Shown one piece after another: positions 41,048-53,518 of a stretch of 64,000 bases of DNA. Position numbers and translations under genes: made by a program. Each line of letters opens with the position of its first letter. Positions within the stretch are counted from its first letter, which is position 1. The stretch is from the NCBI RefSeq assembly GCF_003945595.2, contig NW_024103718.1:1798001-1862000 (forward strand), in the 5' to 3' direction. This DNA is from Pipra filicauda. Its lineage: Eukaryota > Chordata > Aves > Passeriformes > Pipridae. A model generated the notes under the pieces. That model was not told the origin of the DNA. It saw nothing but the letters and a program-made list of their open reading frames with translations, and did no database searches.

Positions 41048-41063
41048 GAAAAGAAAGAAAGAA
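40938..41063. repeat. (GAAA)n / GA-rich purine tract
   Basis: About 126 bp of GAAA and GA units. The last 73 bases (40991-41063) are uninterrupted purine on the plus strand. Such homopurine mirror-type tracts can adopt triplex DNA and are highly length-variable. Confidence 0.95.
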
Positions 41064-43499
41064 CAATTAGAAGGGTGGAATACTTAAAGTAGTATTTTGT
41101 CTCTAAAAACTATTTAAAAAAAACTCCTGGGTATCAATGGAACTTGGGTAGGGCTGTATTGTACATTTACATGAGGGAACTTGGGAATGTTTCTCAATTT
41201 AGCAAAATAAACATAGTTTTAGAGCTTAGTCTTTGAGTGGTTATGTAAACCATGCAAGTATTTGCAGGATCAAAAGACAACTAAAGTAGAGAAAACTAGA
41301 TGGAAAATAAAAATATCTGTTAGTTTGCCAGGTTAGGCTGTATAATGTGCTAGTAGCACATTTTTGTCATATTAGAGGTATATAATTTGTTTTCATGTAC
41401 CAACACTTCAGCCATAGTCTTTCAGAAGGGTTTCCATTTACCACTGATTTTAAATCGTAAAGTGACAAAAGACTTTCATTTAACACATTAGATGATCTTG
41501 ATAAGTGTTTTCTTTAAAAAAAGAACCAATCAGTGTGTTGAAATGAATGGCAATCTACTACATCTCATAATATTCAATCACCATTTAGCTGATAAATAAT
41601 GAAGATTAAAGTTTCTTCATTTTCACTATACATCACCCCTTGGTCAGGTTTGCTGCTTCAGCAGCTCTCTGAGAAAAATATATCTTGCAGCATGCCCTCA
41701 AGGGCATTAGATTTGGACTATTTCAGATTAAGAAGATTTCACTGAGAATGCACTGCCAAGACTACTTTCTCTTTTACATCTAGAAGGATCCAGCTTGAGT
41801 GACATTTTACATGCATTGTGGTTGAAGAGGACCTGTAAGAGATATATGCCTGAGAAGACTTTAATGGCTTTACAGATCATTTCAGAAAGGACATTCCTTG
41901 ACTTTTAACCTTCATGGTCTCATCTGGATGTTCATCAGCTAAGAAAAATAGTTAAAGTTGTCTTTACTGCTCTTTGATTTCATGCACCAGATAAGGTGCA
42001 TATCTCTCCAGTCTCTTCAAACTCTTTGCATCACTCTGCTTCTTTTCTCCACTGACTCCTAGCCAATTCTTCTCCCCAGAAAAGACACTTGGCACCCACA
42101 GTAATTAAGAATAGTCTTACTGCCTTATTAAAAGGAAGCTACAGCAGTGTCCTTTGCAATTACACAGCGCACCAGAAGGCATCATACCTAAAGGTCAAAC
42201 ACTAATTGAATTTACAGGTGGGATTAGCTTGAGCAAATATAGATACCTAAACAATAAATATCTACAACTGCAGAAGACACTCACCAGAGAGAAGAAACAG
42301 ACATTTTTAGGCTTTGGTTTGTCTGACCTGTTTCAGTCATCTACTTTAGGTGGTTAATCACATCCTGAAGATTCTTCAATTCTTTCTATTGACAATAGAG
42401 ACTACAGTATCTTGCTCACATGTAGGCATGGACATATCTAAAGGTGGGTGAGGTAAAACCTGTGCTGATGAGTATGTGGATCAGAGCAGGCTGTAAAGTC
42501 AGATGGAACTTCTGTGTCTCTGCATGTGATTGGACTGCATGCCTTCACCCAGAAAAGGTAGAAAGAACTGTCTTAGAAACAACGAAGTTAGCGGTACTTG
42601 TGTCTTTGAAATTTGAAATTGACTTTCACAAAACACCCTTTTAAATTATGTGAACTTTAAATTAAACAAACTTTAATTTTAAAATTAAATGAACTGTGTT
42701 GGTGTTTCTACAGGCACGGGGTTTCTGAAATATCCATATAGACTATCTTTTCAAAACTTCAAAGCTTCTGCGTTGCTTCACTAGCACTTATACATAGAGG
42801 TCATCTTTATATTCAGAAAAGGAAAAATATAACCCAAAACATTCAAATTAGAATGTCTTAGAGCATTGAAACAAAATTTAACGGAATTCAACGAGTGCTT
42901 ATGAAGTTCTTCACTGTTTTAGGCATCCAAGTTTGAAAAAGGAACCTGGTTTGCTATTTGGTTTATGTAAGTATATTTCATTGGAATAATTTATGTGTCA
43001 GTTATACAGTTGTGCAGATCTTGGTTGTCTGAAACTTAAATGGTCTGAAACTTAAACTTCACAGGAAATACCTTATATCTTACCACAAAATCTCCAGCAG
43101 AACTCTGAATCAAGAAGTGTATGGTAATTCTGCATATATGGATATGCAACATGACTTAAATGTGCAATTTCTGGTTTGTGGTATATTAGAAACATGGAAC
43201 AATGTATAAATAACTTGAATTAAACTCCCATAGATGTCTGGGGTCAAGGAAAACAGGGGAATTTTCATCAGGCTTGGACTGGTTCTCTAAAGGAATGTAA
43301 ATCTTACGTAGCTAGTCTTTACAGGAAGAAAATGAACTTCACTGCCCATTTGCAGAACTGGATATTATAGTCAGTGATTTCAGGAGTAAACATATTCAAA
43401 CAATTGACAACATAAAAGATCTGAGTAAAACTGATTAGTATTTTATACTGCTTTAATATCTGGGATAATATCTGTAAATAGTGCTAGTTTCTGACATCA

Positions 43500-43532
43500 T
43501 ATATATATGTGTGTGTGTATATATATATATAT
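43500..43532. repeat. (TA)n(TG)n(TA)n microsatellite
   Basis: A TG core flanked on both sides by TA runs, giving a compound dinucleotide repeat. Confidence 0.9.
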
Positions 43533-43818
43533 CTGTGGGACATTAACTTACCAGGCTGAGTTATTTTCATAATTCGAAAACTACTATTTGAGATACTAAT
43601 GTGTAATGTGAAAAAGGTTTATTTGAATGTGGACCTGTAAATAGATCTAAATTGCATTCAATGGTTATGATTCTTCAACTACATACTTAGAGTGGAGCTT
43701 CTCTGAGACCAGGAAGGTTTCAGATGAGCACACCCATGAGAACAGTGGTTGTTAGTAGAATTTCACTCTTCCCAATGTACTAGCATCCAGCAAAGGACCA
43801 ATATACTGGCAATATACT

Positions 43819-43980
43819 GGACTAAACAAACCCAACTCCCTCAACTACTCCTCACAGGACTTGTGCTTCAGACCCTTCACCAGCTTCATTGTCCTTCTCT
43901 GGACTCGCTTCAGCATCTCAATGTCTTTCCTGATTTGATGGATCCAGTACTTGAGATGTGGCCTCACCAGTGCTGAGAAT
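43819..43980 (-). mobile_element. CR1 internal fragment, antisense
   Basis: On the minus strand this matches the late ORF2 part of CR1: CTCAGCACTGGTGAGGCCAC-type text at the right edge, then the AGGACAATGAAGCTGGTGAAG-like block. Both the octamer tail and the 5' part are absent. A tandem duplication of CAATATACTGG lies at its left edge (43799-43820). Confidence 0.85.
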
Positions 43981-45627
43981 TATGCAAGGTAGGTAAAATA
44001 ATGCAGAGGAAGCAATATTAAAGGAAAAAATCCTACCTATTTAGCAATCAAAAGCAAGGAAAATAACTATGAAACTGTGCCTATTGAGTGAATCCACATT
44101 GTTTTCTTCTTGATTGCTTTAGGCAACCTAAATAATTTTGTATACAACAAAAATAGAGGTTAATAGAGATAACTGTGAGCTTGGAATTACAAAATAAACC
44201 AAAATTTGATGCCTGAAGGAGGGAAAAAGAAAGAAATTATTCAAAACGTAGTGTATGTTAGTATTTTCTAAGGAGACCACTGTTGACTAGATAGAAAACT
44301 GCACAGAGTAATTTAAAATAACATTTTTTTAAGATCAGCTCATTACTCTAAGATCAAATATACTAATATGAAGGCAATCCAAATTTTGTAAGTTTGGTTT
44401 ATGTCATGTTAGAGCTTAGGACTAATTAACTTTTAATTTATGAAGTTTTAACAATCCTATCACTTACAAAATAAACTATTTAGAAAGCTTGCTAGTCGAA
44501 TCAATTTAGTTTGTAATATCATATTTTTAAAACACTACAGAAAATTCCAAAAAAATAAGAATTTAGTTGAATTGACCACAAATTGGGGAAAAGATGTATT
44601 ACAAAAGGCACATTAGTAACTTCTGTGACAAGTACCCCTACCTTCATTAACAGGGATAGTATAAGTTGTTTTGCAGAATTGATCCTAATTTGGTTTAAAC
44701 GGAGAAAATATCATTATAGGTAGAAGGAGTGGTTTCAACTCATCTTTTGAAGTATTTCTCTGGTTGATTCTCTGGCCTGTGTGTAAATTAGAAAAGTCTA
44801 GAGACCACTCTCAGAATAAAGAGATCTTTCTTCTCACTTGTTACCTTTAAGTGGTAGAAGCTGGAGTACTACTGTTAAATCTGTCACTTCATTTTGTCTT
44901 TAAGGAAAAACATAAAATATTCCTTTGTCTCAGAAAGTGAGGCCTTAAAAATTTTTCTGGCTCACTATATAAAATTTACATTTTAAAAAGAAGTAAAAAC
45001 CTTGACATATGCATCGGTTGATATTGTTAGAGGCAATGTCTTTCACACACATTCATTTCCAAGACAGTGATATCGGAAGCAGCAATTCTTACCAGTTTGT
45101 CTTTGCACAAAAATAGATTTACTGTGAGAGTTTAAGTGGGCTGAAGCCCACAGTATCCTTACACAATGAAGCATAGTTAGACCAGGTTGTGCATCACCAT
45201 GCAGCATCACATATGTGTGTCTTACAAACCTGACTTGTGTGTCTGCTTGCAGAGGAAGACAGCTCAACAGTAATTTGAGTTCTGTCCTGAAATAGTTTTC
45301 TAGAGGCAGCTCAATAAAAGAATAGAACTAGTTTGTAAATATATGATGTTGACACTTCTGCTGCACCATGTTACCTAAAGGCATCAGCGCACTCTATGTA
45401 AGTCAACGTATGCCTTCTGTAAAGGTCGTGATGATGGTGAGGTGTCGTCAGAACAGCACTTATCTTTGTAAACTTAGGGTAAAAACTCACAATGAAAGCA
45501 GTCATTTTAAAGTGTTGCACCTAGAAGGATCTTCAAAATAAGGGAATGCAGAAATAAATGTGAGTTTCCATCTTGCCTCAAGATGAGGATGATGTGATAT
45601 CATTTACAGTAGGATATATTTCTCAGT
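43981..45627. other. Unique AT-rich DNA
   Basis: Nothing recognised. A minor perfect 7-bp stem (GTGGGCT/AGCCCAC) lies near 45136-45151. Confidence 0.5.
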
Positions 45628-45641
45628 ATTATTTCCAAAGA
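45628..45641. repeat. 14-bp target-site duplication, left copy
   Basis: ATTATTTCCAAAGA, identical to 46127-46140. It delimits the inserted GC-rich segment between them. Confidence 0.85.
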
Positions 45642-46126
45642 GGCGTGCTGCGCAGTGGCCCAGGCCTGGCCGGCCCTGGGCGTGTGTGTGGTGCTGGGGC
45701 CTGGCCCTGGGTGCTGGGGCACCCAGCCTGGCCCCGGGTTTGGAAAGGAGTGAGAGAATGGGAACTTCGCCTGTGCGGACAGTGCCATCGTGGGAGATGA
45801 GAGGGGAGCCCCGGAACACACAGAAGAGAAGGACAACTCTAAACCCGGGCAGATGGAGCTCATTCAGCCCTGTAAGGCCATACATCAAGAGAAGGTCACT
45901 CTAAACAAACCTACGTCCTGAGGACCTCACTGCCACCATCCAAGCTCGCTCGGCCCCAGCAGATGAACTTTAGGATTAAAGTTCAGCTCATACTGTACCT
46001 CACCTAAAAAATCCATTGCGCAGGCTTGAAGGCCTTACCCGCATTTGCAAAGCCCTGTATCACCAGCATGCTCGTGACAAATGTGGGTAGAGACCTTTCC
46101 CAAATCTTTGTTCGTGAAGACTGGCC
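45642..46126. mobile_element. LTR-related insert with 14-bp target duplication
   Basis: A 485-bp GC-rich segment with several CpGs sits in AT-rich DNA between perfect 14-bp direct repeats. Its right half (45873-46026) is homologous to 57112-57290. Shared blocks include AAGGCCAT, a GCAGATGAACTT-AGGATTAAAG stretch and an identical 19-mer TCACCTAAAAAATCCATTG (46000-46018). It therefore carries part of the same LTR-like family. Retroviral integrase gives 4-6 bp duplications, so 14 bp points to a LINE-type or repair-based insertion instead. No poly(A) or poly(T) tail is visible at either end. Overlapping open frames on both strands (up to 94 codons) reflect GC-richness, not a gene. Confidence 0.7.
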
Positions 46127-46140
46127 ATTATTTCCAAAGA
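46127..46140. repeat. 14-bp target-site duplication, right copy
   Basis: ATTATTTCCAAAGA again, followed directly by AAAAAG. The empty site would read CTCAGT, one copy of the 14-mer, then AAAAAG. Confidence 0.85.
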
Positions 46141-48949
46141 AAAAAGAAGTTTCACTTCTTTGTACACTGTTCAGCACATGAAGCAAAGAATGGATATCTG
46201 TAGCTTGTGATCAGCAGAGAACTACAAGGTTTTCTTAAATTCTACAATAAAAAAACTTTTTCAGACTGCTTGTAGTTAGTCTAATGTCTCTGTCTCCAAT
46301 GACTTGTTCTAAAGCTGTAGTTGATGGTATTGTAAGCTCTTGAGTAATATGGCATCAGATTTATTTTTGTTGATGTATCAGAATGAGAAAAATCAGTTTT
46401 CTGTCAAGAAGAAAGAAATAGTACTGTAGAGGAAAGATCTCTAAATATATACATTGGCTTTGTGACAGCAGAAAGTTAAATAGGGATTAAAACACAGTGA
46501 TATGCATACTGTAGGCCTCACTACATAGATGTCACATCAGAAAGAGTTTAGTTTCAGTGTCTACCAAAGCAAACAAAGTAGCATAACAAAGACAAGTATA
46601 CGTCAATGTGATGATCAACAGGACCATGTCTAATATCTCAATGAAAATGTAATTAAAAAAACCCTTTCACTTAGTAAAAAAAAAGTCCTCCACAATAATG
46701 ACATTTGCAAGTGATAATTTCCTTTGTGATCTAATTATTGTTAACTATTGAGGAATTCATCCTGTTTGAATTTCAGCTTCTGCAGTTTTCCCTGACTTGC
46801 GTACTGGAGGAAACATTATTGGTACCACAGCAGGTGGCACTATTTCCTTCGCATTCTTTCTGAATTTGTTTCTTCAGACACAGAACACAAAAAATAATTG
46901 AAAGTATCTTATTTCATGAGATCTGTGAAATAGTGTTTGTGTTGGCTGAAGATCAACTTGAGGGTCTTTGAGTCTTCTTACTGTTCCAGTACCTTCCCTG
47001 GATGCTGCTGAAGAGGTTTTCAGATGCCTTGTAGGGAGCTATAGAAGTCACCTGTATGGTGTCTTTGATGCAAGCAACACTAGATAGTATCAAAAAAGTG
47101 CCTTGGTAGAAAGAGAGTCTTTGCACTGGGGATTTGGAGAGCTGTCATCTCATAATTTGCTGTCTAAAGCTAGAGTTTACGGCAAAGTCCAATTTTTCCT
47201 CAGTGCACCAGTGACAGCTTTAATTTCTGTCTTCCACCTGAATGCTTGTGTTGCATGTCTAAAAAGAGTAATGCCTAACTATTCTATACCCTAAAATACT
47301 GAAGCCTTGATCCTGTAATGCATGGTGTGGAGTTTGTTGGGTGATTGACACAAACTTTTTACCCTGTTATGGCAAATTCAGCTCACCTCAGGGATAGGAG
47401 TAATTCCTATCATACCATGCCAAGATAAGTACAATCCACAGTAAGTAGGATAAATGTCTTTTCAGAACTCGAAGCTTCTGTTCTGTTTGATATGTGCAAG
47501 TATTTTGTTATTTAATCACATGAAATTTTTTTTTTCTCCTAAAGATCTGTCTATGAGTACAGGAGATTAAAAATGTAGTGGTTATCTAAGAAGAGATTGT
47601 TACACAAGGGTGAAGCATCTGCATCATTACCATCCACATCATGTTTGTAGAATTTAATTATTTCATTTAACAGTTTTCCATACTTATCTTTATTGAGTAA
47701 GAGAAGTACAGAATGGATTCATAAAATTATTTAAATTAAGTATAAAAAAATTAAGATTATGTATGCCCAGAATCAAGTAGCAGATCAAACAACTAAGCTA
47801 AGAACTGTTCCAAGGCTTTACTTTTCCTACCAAGTCCTTCTGCATTCTCTCTGTCTTCTACATGAATTAACAAATTTAGCTGCATTTTCTTTCTCTAACT
47901 TGATAAATATATTTCTCTAGAAAAGGGAGAGAAAATGAACTAAATTTACAGTTATGAGCCTATTCTAGGATAATGATACTGAGTTGTTATTAAGTGAGGT
48001 GAGGCCTTGAGCTAGTGTACTCTGAAGCTCCTTTTTGTGTAAGCTTTTTTTTGTTTATCGAAAAGAACTTGGTGATTTTGTTTGCTTTGAAAAGGACTAA
48101 TTTATTAGAATCATAATGTCTATTATATCACAGAGTTTCTACTGTCAAAATCTGCACTCTTTTGGCACAAATATTTTGCAGCACATAAAGGCAATCTGAA
48201 AGCATGTAAAAAGTAATACTGGAAAAACTATGTTACTAATCAACAGGTTGACTTTGCAAGCAGACACTGAATTAATTATCTTAACAATAGATTCAAACAG
48301 AAAGTTGTTTGTGATGGAGACTTGAAATTAATTTTGTCTGTAAATCTAGTTGCATGCAGAATCGCCAATCATACTAAGAAGGAAAGTTTTAAAACCAGAG
48401 GAATTTGCCTTCTATGTATGATGTACTGTGACATGTACTGTAAAACAAAAATAATGCCATTTGGCCAAATGCTGTACAAATGATGATTCTTGTTCCATGA
48501 GCAAGATTATTATTAAGAATTATTAACTCTCATGAAGCTAAAAACTTGTGTATCAGTGGATTTTGGGTTCCAAAATCCAAGTCAATCAGCTGGAGCAGCT
48601 ATGAGGATGAGAGTTCGCTTTGAAGAGCTTCCCTCTGGACAAGGGGGTTGAGGTGGCACCAGTGCTCACTACAATATGTGAAATCCTGAGGATCTGCTTG
48701 TGGGGTTTGTTGTTTGATTTTGTTTTTTTTTTTTTGAAATCTAGTTGAATGGGTGATCTTCATGTGGTTTGTTACACCATGGTGACTGAAGTGGATTGAC
48801 TCTTTTACCTGTCCTTTTAGTGGGAATTAACCATACGGCCTCAATTTAGAAGCATGCTTAATTCACAAAATGTCATATTGGGTTCTTCCCTTGTCACAGT
48901 GGATACAGCAGCTGTGACAGATGACATAGATTTGTTGTCAGTTGCTCTT
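46141..48949. other. Unique AT-rich DNA
   Basis: No repeat family or exon recognised. There is a T13 run at 48723-48735. A perfect 8-bp inverted pair (TGTCACAG at 48892-48899 and CTGTGACA at 48912-48919) lies just left of the next LTR. Confidence 0.5.
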
Positions 48950-49496
48950 TGTGGTGGGTTCACCTTGGCCGAATGCCAGGTACCCACCCAGCTGCTCTAT
49001 CCCTCCCCTTCCCAACCAGACAGGGGAGAGGGTAAGGTGGGAAAAGAAAACAACACAAATTGTGGGTTGCAATAATGCAGTTTATATTTATGCAAAAAAA
49101 GAAAGCAAAAGCAGCGTGAACACACAGGAAGCAGAAGCCAGCAGTTAATCTCTACTTCCCATAAGCAGCGATGGTCGGCCACTTCTCCGAGAAGCAGGGC
49201 TCCGGCACACGTAGTGGTTGTCAGCAGGCAGCCATCACAGACAATGAGTGCCTCCAGTCCTGCTCCTTACCTCAGCTTTCATATCTGGGTTGATGTCATA
49301 TGGTATGGAACATCCCCTTGGTCAGTGTGGGTCAACTGGCCTACTTGTGTCCCCTCCCAGAACCTCGCCCTCGATTGAATGTTACAGTGTTGTGCCCAGC
49401 AGTAGCCAAAATATGGGTGTGTTATCAACACTCCTCTAGCTACCAATGCAGAGTTACTATGGGGAAATAAATTCCGGCTCGGTCAGACCCACCACA
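48950..49496 (-). mobile_element. Solo ERV LTR, minus orientation
   Basis: The ends TGTGGTGGGTTCACC (48950) and GACCCACCACA (ending 49496) form an inverted repeat with TG...CA termini. Read on the minus strand, the block order matches a widespread avian LTR family. It opens near AACTCTGCATTGGTAGCTAG, then GTTGATAACACA and GCTACTGCTGGGCA. Next come a GGGAGGGGACACA stretch, a GACCAAGGGGATGTTCCATA block and CCATATGACATCA, then a degraded TATA region (CAGATATGAAAGC, about 49277-49290). The 6 bases on each side, GCTCTT and CTTCTT, agree at 4 of 6 positions, so any target duplication has decayed. No internal retroviral sequence is present. It is 547 bp, within the usual range for this family. Confidence 0.88.
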
Positions 49497-50909
49497 CTTC
49501 TTGAGGCAGATGGAGCTACGGGAGCACAGTGATAAGGGTCAAAATCTGCTCAGAAGTTCTTTTGTTTTGCTTGTCACACTTATGTACTCCCTAAGGCTGG
49601 GCTAAAAAAATGGGAATGACTCAGTGACAGAGTGATTAGGGCTGTTAAATGAGGCAGTGTGCACCACCTCCTACAATTTATAGTCGTGTCTTCAGTGCAA
49701 AATGGACCACTTAAGCTGAGTGATTTTGGAAAGGTGAGAAGAAAACCCTCCTAATTAGATACACTGATCAGTGCACTGCTGAGCAACAGTGGAGACTTTC
49801 ACTCCTTTCGCTATCATACCCTTACTGGTTTTTAAAATGGTGCCTTCCTAGATCTCTTTCTTCTGTATAATCAATGAAGGGGGTGGATGGCCTCGAAATG
49901 TGATTTATATCAACTTTCAACTTGCCTCCTTCCATTGGTGACAGGGGGAGTTAGGTGACTTAATTAGATTGGACATCTAAACTGCGGTTGGCAAAGTTAG
50001 TAGAGATGGTTCTCACTCTAAATTACAGCAATCTAGAGAAAACATCAATTTTATCTTAAAAGTAGATAGGTATAATTCAATATTTCTGAATTGATCTTCC
50101 TAAGGTTAAAAATTACATGAATGAAAAGGAGGCAAAGGTTCCTCAAAAATATGGAGCATACTGCACTGTGATATGGAGAATATTAGGAGCCAAGTAAATA
50201 ATTAAAGTATGGAATGAGATTAATCAAGTCATATGCAATCTTGCATGAGAAAAAACTTAAAATGCAATAATATTAGAAGAGATAAAATGCTTGTGCATTT
50301 TATGTGGATGATTGTATTTAAAAAATAGCAGAAGCTGTAATGAGCAGTAATTTCAATCAGAGCTTCAAAAGCAGTACTTGAGTTGCTGAATAGCAGTTCT
50401 AAATATGGTAAACAGCAAAAAAGCTATCTCTACTGTAAAATTAAAAAGGTTCATTGAAGTTAAAGATGCTATGATGACTTATATCAGCTGAAGAGCTGCC
50501 CCATGAAGTTTATCAGTTCCATATTGAAATATAAATTGGAAGGCGTTTATAATAATTACTTCAGCTGCTTCCTGTCAGACAACATTTAAACCTGCATGCT
50601 GTATCTAAAGTCTGCCTTATCCAAAAGGGTCTGAGAAGGAAGCCAGAGAGGGAGGAGAGGCACATCAGGAAAAAAAAAAAAGTTTGTGTACTTTAAATGT
50701 ACAAAGAAAGACAAACTACTCGTTATTCTGCACAGCACAGGTTTAGCAGAACACTGCAGCATGCACCTTGATTTTACCTTAGCACATCTAGGTTAATCTT
50801 CAGACAAATAGTAGTAAAAGCAAAGGATGCAGGCATTAGCATCAGATTTGCCTAAGCCACTTAATCATGTTACAGCACTCTGAGCAAGCTGCAAGCTTGA
50901 GAGCAGGGA

Positions 50910-50936
50910 GTGACAATAATCAGGCATTATTGTCAC
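50910..50936. repeat. Perfect 11-bp palindrome with inverted ACAAT motifs
   Basis: GTGACAATAAT (50910-50920) and ATTATTGTCAC (50926-50936) are exact reverse complements around CAGGC. Each arm holds ACAAT/ATTGT, the core of SOX-family binding sites, in inverted orientation. The surrounding 50560-50990 is unique and non-repetitive. A regulatory role is an inference only. Confidence 0.85.
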
Positions 50937-51240
50937 AGAGGCAGATGCCAGTCTGGAAAGTTACCACAGAATGAATCAGATTAAGCCTTTGCAACTTGGC
51001 TAATGGAAAAGAATATTGGAGGACGTACTGGTGGCTTTCGGCTACAGCAAATGACAACATTAGTTACTTTTTGCATTACTTCATGAGGATTTTCCTCCTT
51101 CAGGGAAAAAAAACTGTTCATGATAACATCTTCCTCTATGATGAGGAGACATTGACTTCTACTTCCTCAGTTCTTAACATCCATATCTCATCTTTTTTGT
51201 CTTCAGTCCTACCCTTTACATTTGCTTACAATTTGTGGCC

Positions 51241-51300
51241 TTATATACATATCTGTATGCACACATATATACACATATATGTATACGAGAAATATATATC
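51241..51300. repeat. TA/CA-rich low-complexity run
   Basis: Interrupted TA, CA and TG units over about 60 bases. Confidence 0.8.
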
Positions 51301-53485
51301 AGTTTCTCTACCCATCTTGCAGGGATCCAGTCTTTACAGAAAACAGTTCTGAAATGGGCTTCTCAAATTCCTCAAAGACATAACGATAAGGAAATGAATA
51401 AAAAATAATAACCCCCCTACCTGATTAAGATAATGGTTTTAGTTTATGAGAGCCATAAAAATTGAATGAAAATGGTTGGCGACATGTATCCTTTATATAA
51501 TTAGTTCCTCACTAATCATGGATAGTATTTTACCCATTTGGCTTACAATTTTCTTTTTTTTCTGATCACAAATTAATTATATAATATATGCCAGTAATAA
51601 AATCCCAACACCACTACAATGAAAAGAGCACCTGTTCAGATCCTGTACCAATTAAAATAACAGAAAGCTTTTAAAAAATACTTCAGGTAAAGACTTAAAC
51701 AAAGTGTGTAATGTCTTTTATATTGCTAAGATGCTTTTACATCTATTGTCCTTAAATCCACCTGTGTTTTCAGCGTGCAATGAGACAGTAATATGAACAG
51801 ATTTCTTGAGAACATTCTTCATGGAGACAGATTTACTGGCATGAACCGAGGAGATATACTACTGTAAATCTGTGGCACCATGGGGGCACAGTCCTATCTG
51901 TACAGTGGAAGTAGATCCATCAGATCTGATTTCAAGATCTGAAATGGGACTAGTGTCTCTTTTGAATGATATCACCTTAATGTTGCCATTTTGTGAAAAA
52001 CATGGAAGGGAAATGTTGCATCGATTCCTGCCCATCCAATAAGAAAAAGACTTTCAGGATCTGGGAGAAAATCCTGGAGGTGAGCAGTTTAGACACATGT
52101 CATTGTGTCATTAAGAATGTCCTTTTTGTATTTTTTTCCCCACTACATATCTCAGCTGAAGGTGCTGCTCTCTTCCCTACCAGCATGCTCACATAATCAT
52201 TAATTTTTGCATCAGTTTAGAGCAGAAGTGTTTACAGTGCAGTAATATATGGATATGCTGCACAATGTGGGTGTTCCAGAACAGGGAATATGCCAAATAA
52301 ATATGGCTCTGAGTTTTTAAAGGTGAACTAACTAACTAATTCTAGGGATAGTAAAGGATGTTCCTATTAACAAATGTAAGAGTCTGGCTTTATTTCAGTA
52401 CATATTCATATTGATCTAATGGAAAACAGACGGCCTATTTATGGAAGTTGAGTATTAAAGGACATTTTCACCCTTATGATGTTCCCCCTAATGGGGAAAA
52501 TGAACCACTTATATCATCTTAGAGAACTGTCAGCTGTATTAGATACTAGGTATGCTTGATTAACTCTCACCCTTATAATGTAATATGGCTTCAAATGAAA
52601 CACAGTAAGATGGCATTGTGCTGGAACTAACATTATCTTTTTTGCTCTTTTGCAACAGAGTAAATCTAGAGACTAATTGCTTTTTTAAATCTGTAAAATC
52701 CCTATTTTCTTTAGTCATATCAGTTAATAAAGTTGTATTTAAACACATATTTTTAAGGCAAAATACATGTCACCATTATCCCTACAGATAATATGGCTAA
52801 TGAAACAGCAGTTTTAGTGTAGTAAGTGCTATACTGCCCATAAAGCAATGCAAAATGCTCTGTGAAAGAACTGAGATCTCATTTCCAACTGAGATCCATA
52901 TTCCAAGATATTCTGAACAATTACCTTTAAAAAAAAGTGGTGTGAATGCATTTTTTATTTATTTCTTTTGCATTGTACAACAGATATGAAGTGTGTTGCA
53001 GAATTTTTATAATAACTATAGTGATCTAGCATTTTGTTTCTTCTTTTATTAAGTAATTACTTAAGCAAAATTCAAAATAAAAATATTTTGTTGGGTTTTA
53101 AAAGCAGTGGTCACTATTGACCTTTTAGAAAACATAACTATTGGGCATTTTTATATTTCTTCCTTCTGCTTCTTTCACTTGTAGTCTTAAGGTCTTAACT
53201 TGGTGCAGTGTAAATAGTTCCACTTATCAATTGAACTAATGTTTTAAAGCTAAACATGGATGTGATATTTTGGAAGATTTAGAGTATAGTAGTCTTCCAG
53301 AGAAAACCAAAATAACCCCCCCTATCATTCAGAGACATGTGTCTTTAAATCTTTTTTAATCCATTATCTTTTCTGATTTTATTTCTGTCAAAAATCTTCT
53401 GTTTTACTTACATGGTTAACACCTTTCTGAACTACATCTATACATCTCTCTATGCATTTTTCAAAAATTTTAGTTCTAGTCAGGG

Positions 53486-53487
<2 letters not shown>

Positions 53488-53518
<31 letters not shown>
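53488..53518. repeat. Poly(T), 31 bases
   Basis: An uninterrupted run of 31 T, the longest homopolymer here. On the minus strand it is a poly(A) run preceded by GAATTCATT-like AT-rich sequence. No upstream AATAAA within 50 bases supports a retrocopy. Confidence 0.95.

Larger units (their letters stand above)
36638..43818. other. Unique AT-rich DNA with simple repeats
   Basis: Contains TA-rich microsatellites at 37801-37827 and 43500-43532, a G/T-rich low-complexity patch at 40034-40091, and a long GAAA-type purine tract at 40938-41063. It also has a 14-bp direct repeat (GTCTGAAACTTAAA at 43027-43040 and 43043-43056). The 102-codon frame at 39138-39446 has no recognised domain. No exon identified. 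Confidence 0.5.

Noticed and set aside
45573..45904. Overlapping frames of 72-94 codons on both strands
   Set aside because: Open in several frames at once because the insert is GC-rich, and they run across the 14-bp insertion boundary.
50996..51352. 118-codon plus-strand frame as a gene
   Set aside because: The C-terminal half is translated CA/TA repeat, and no domain or splice structure was seen.
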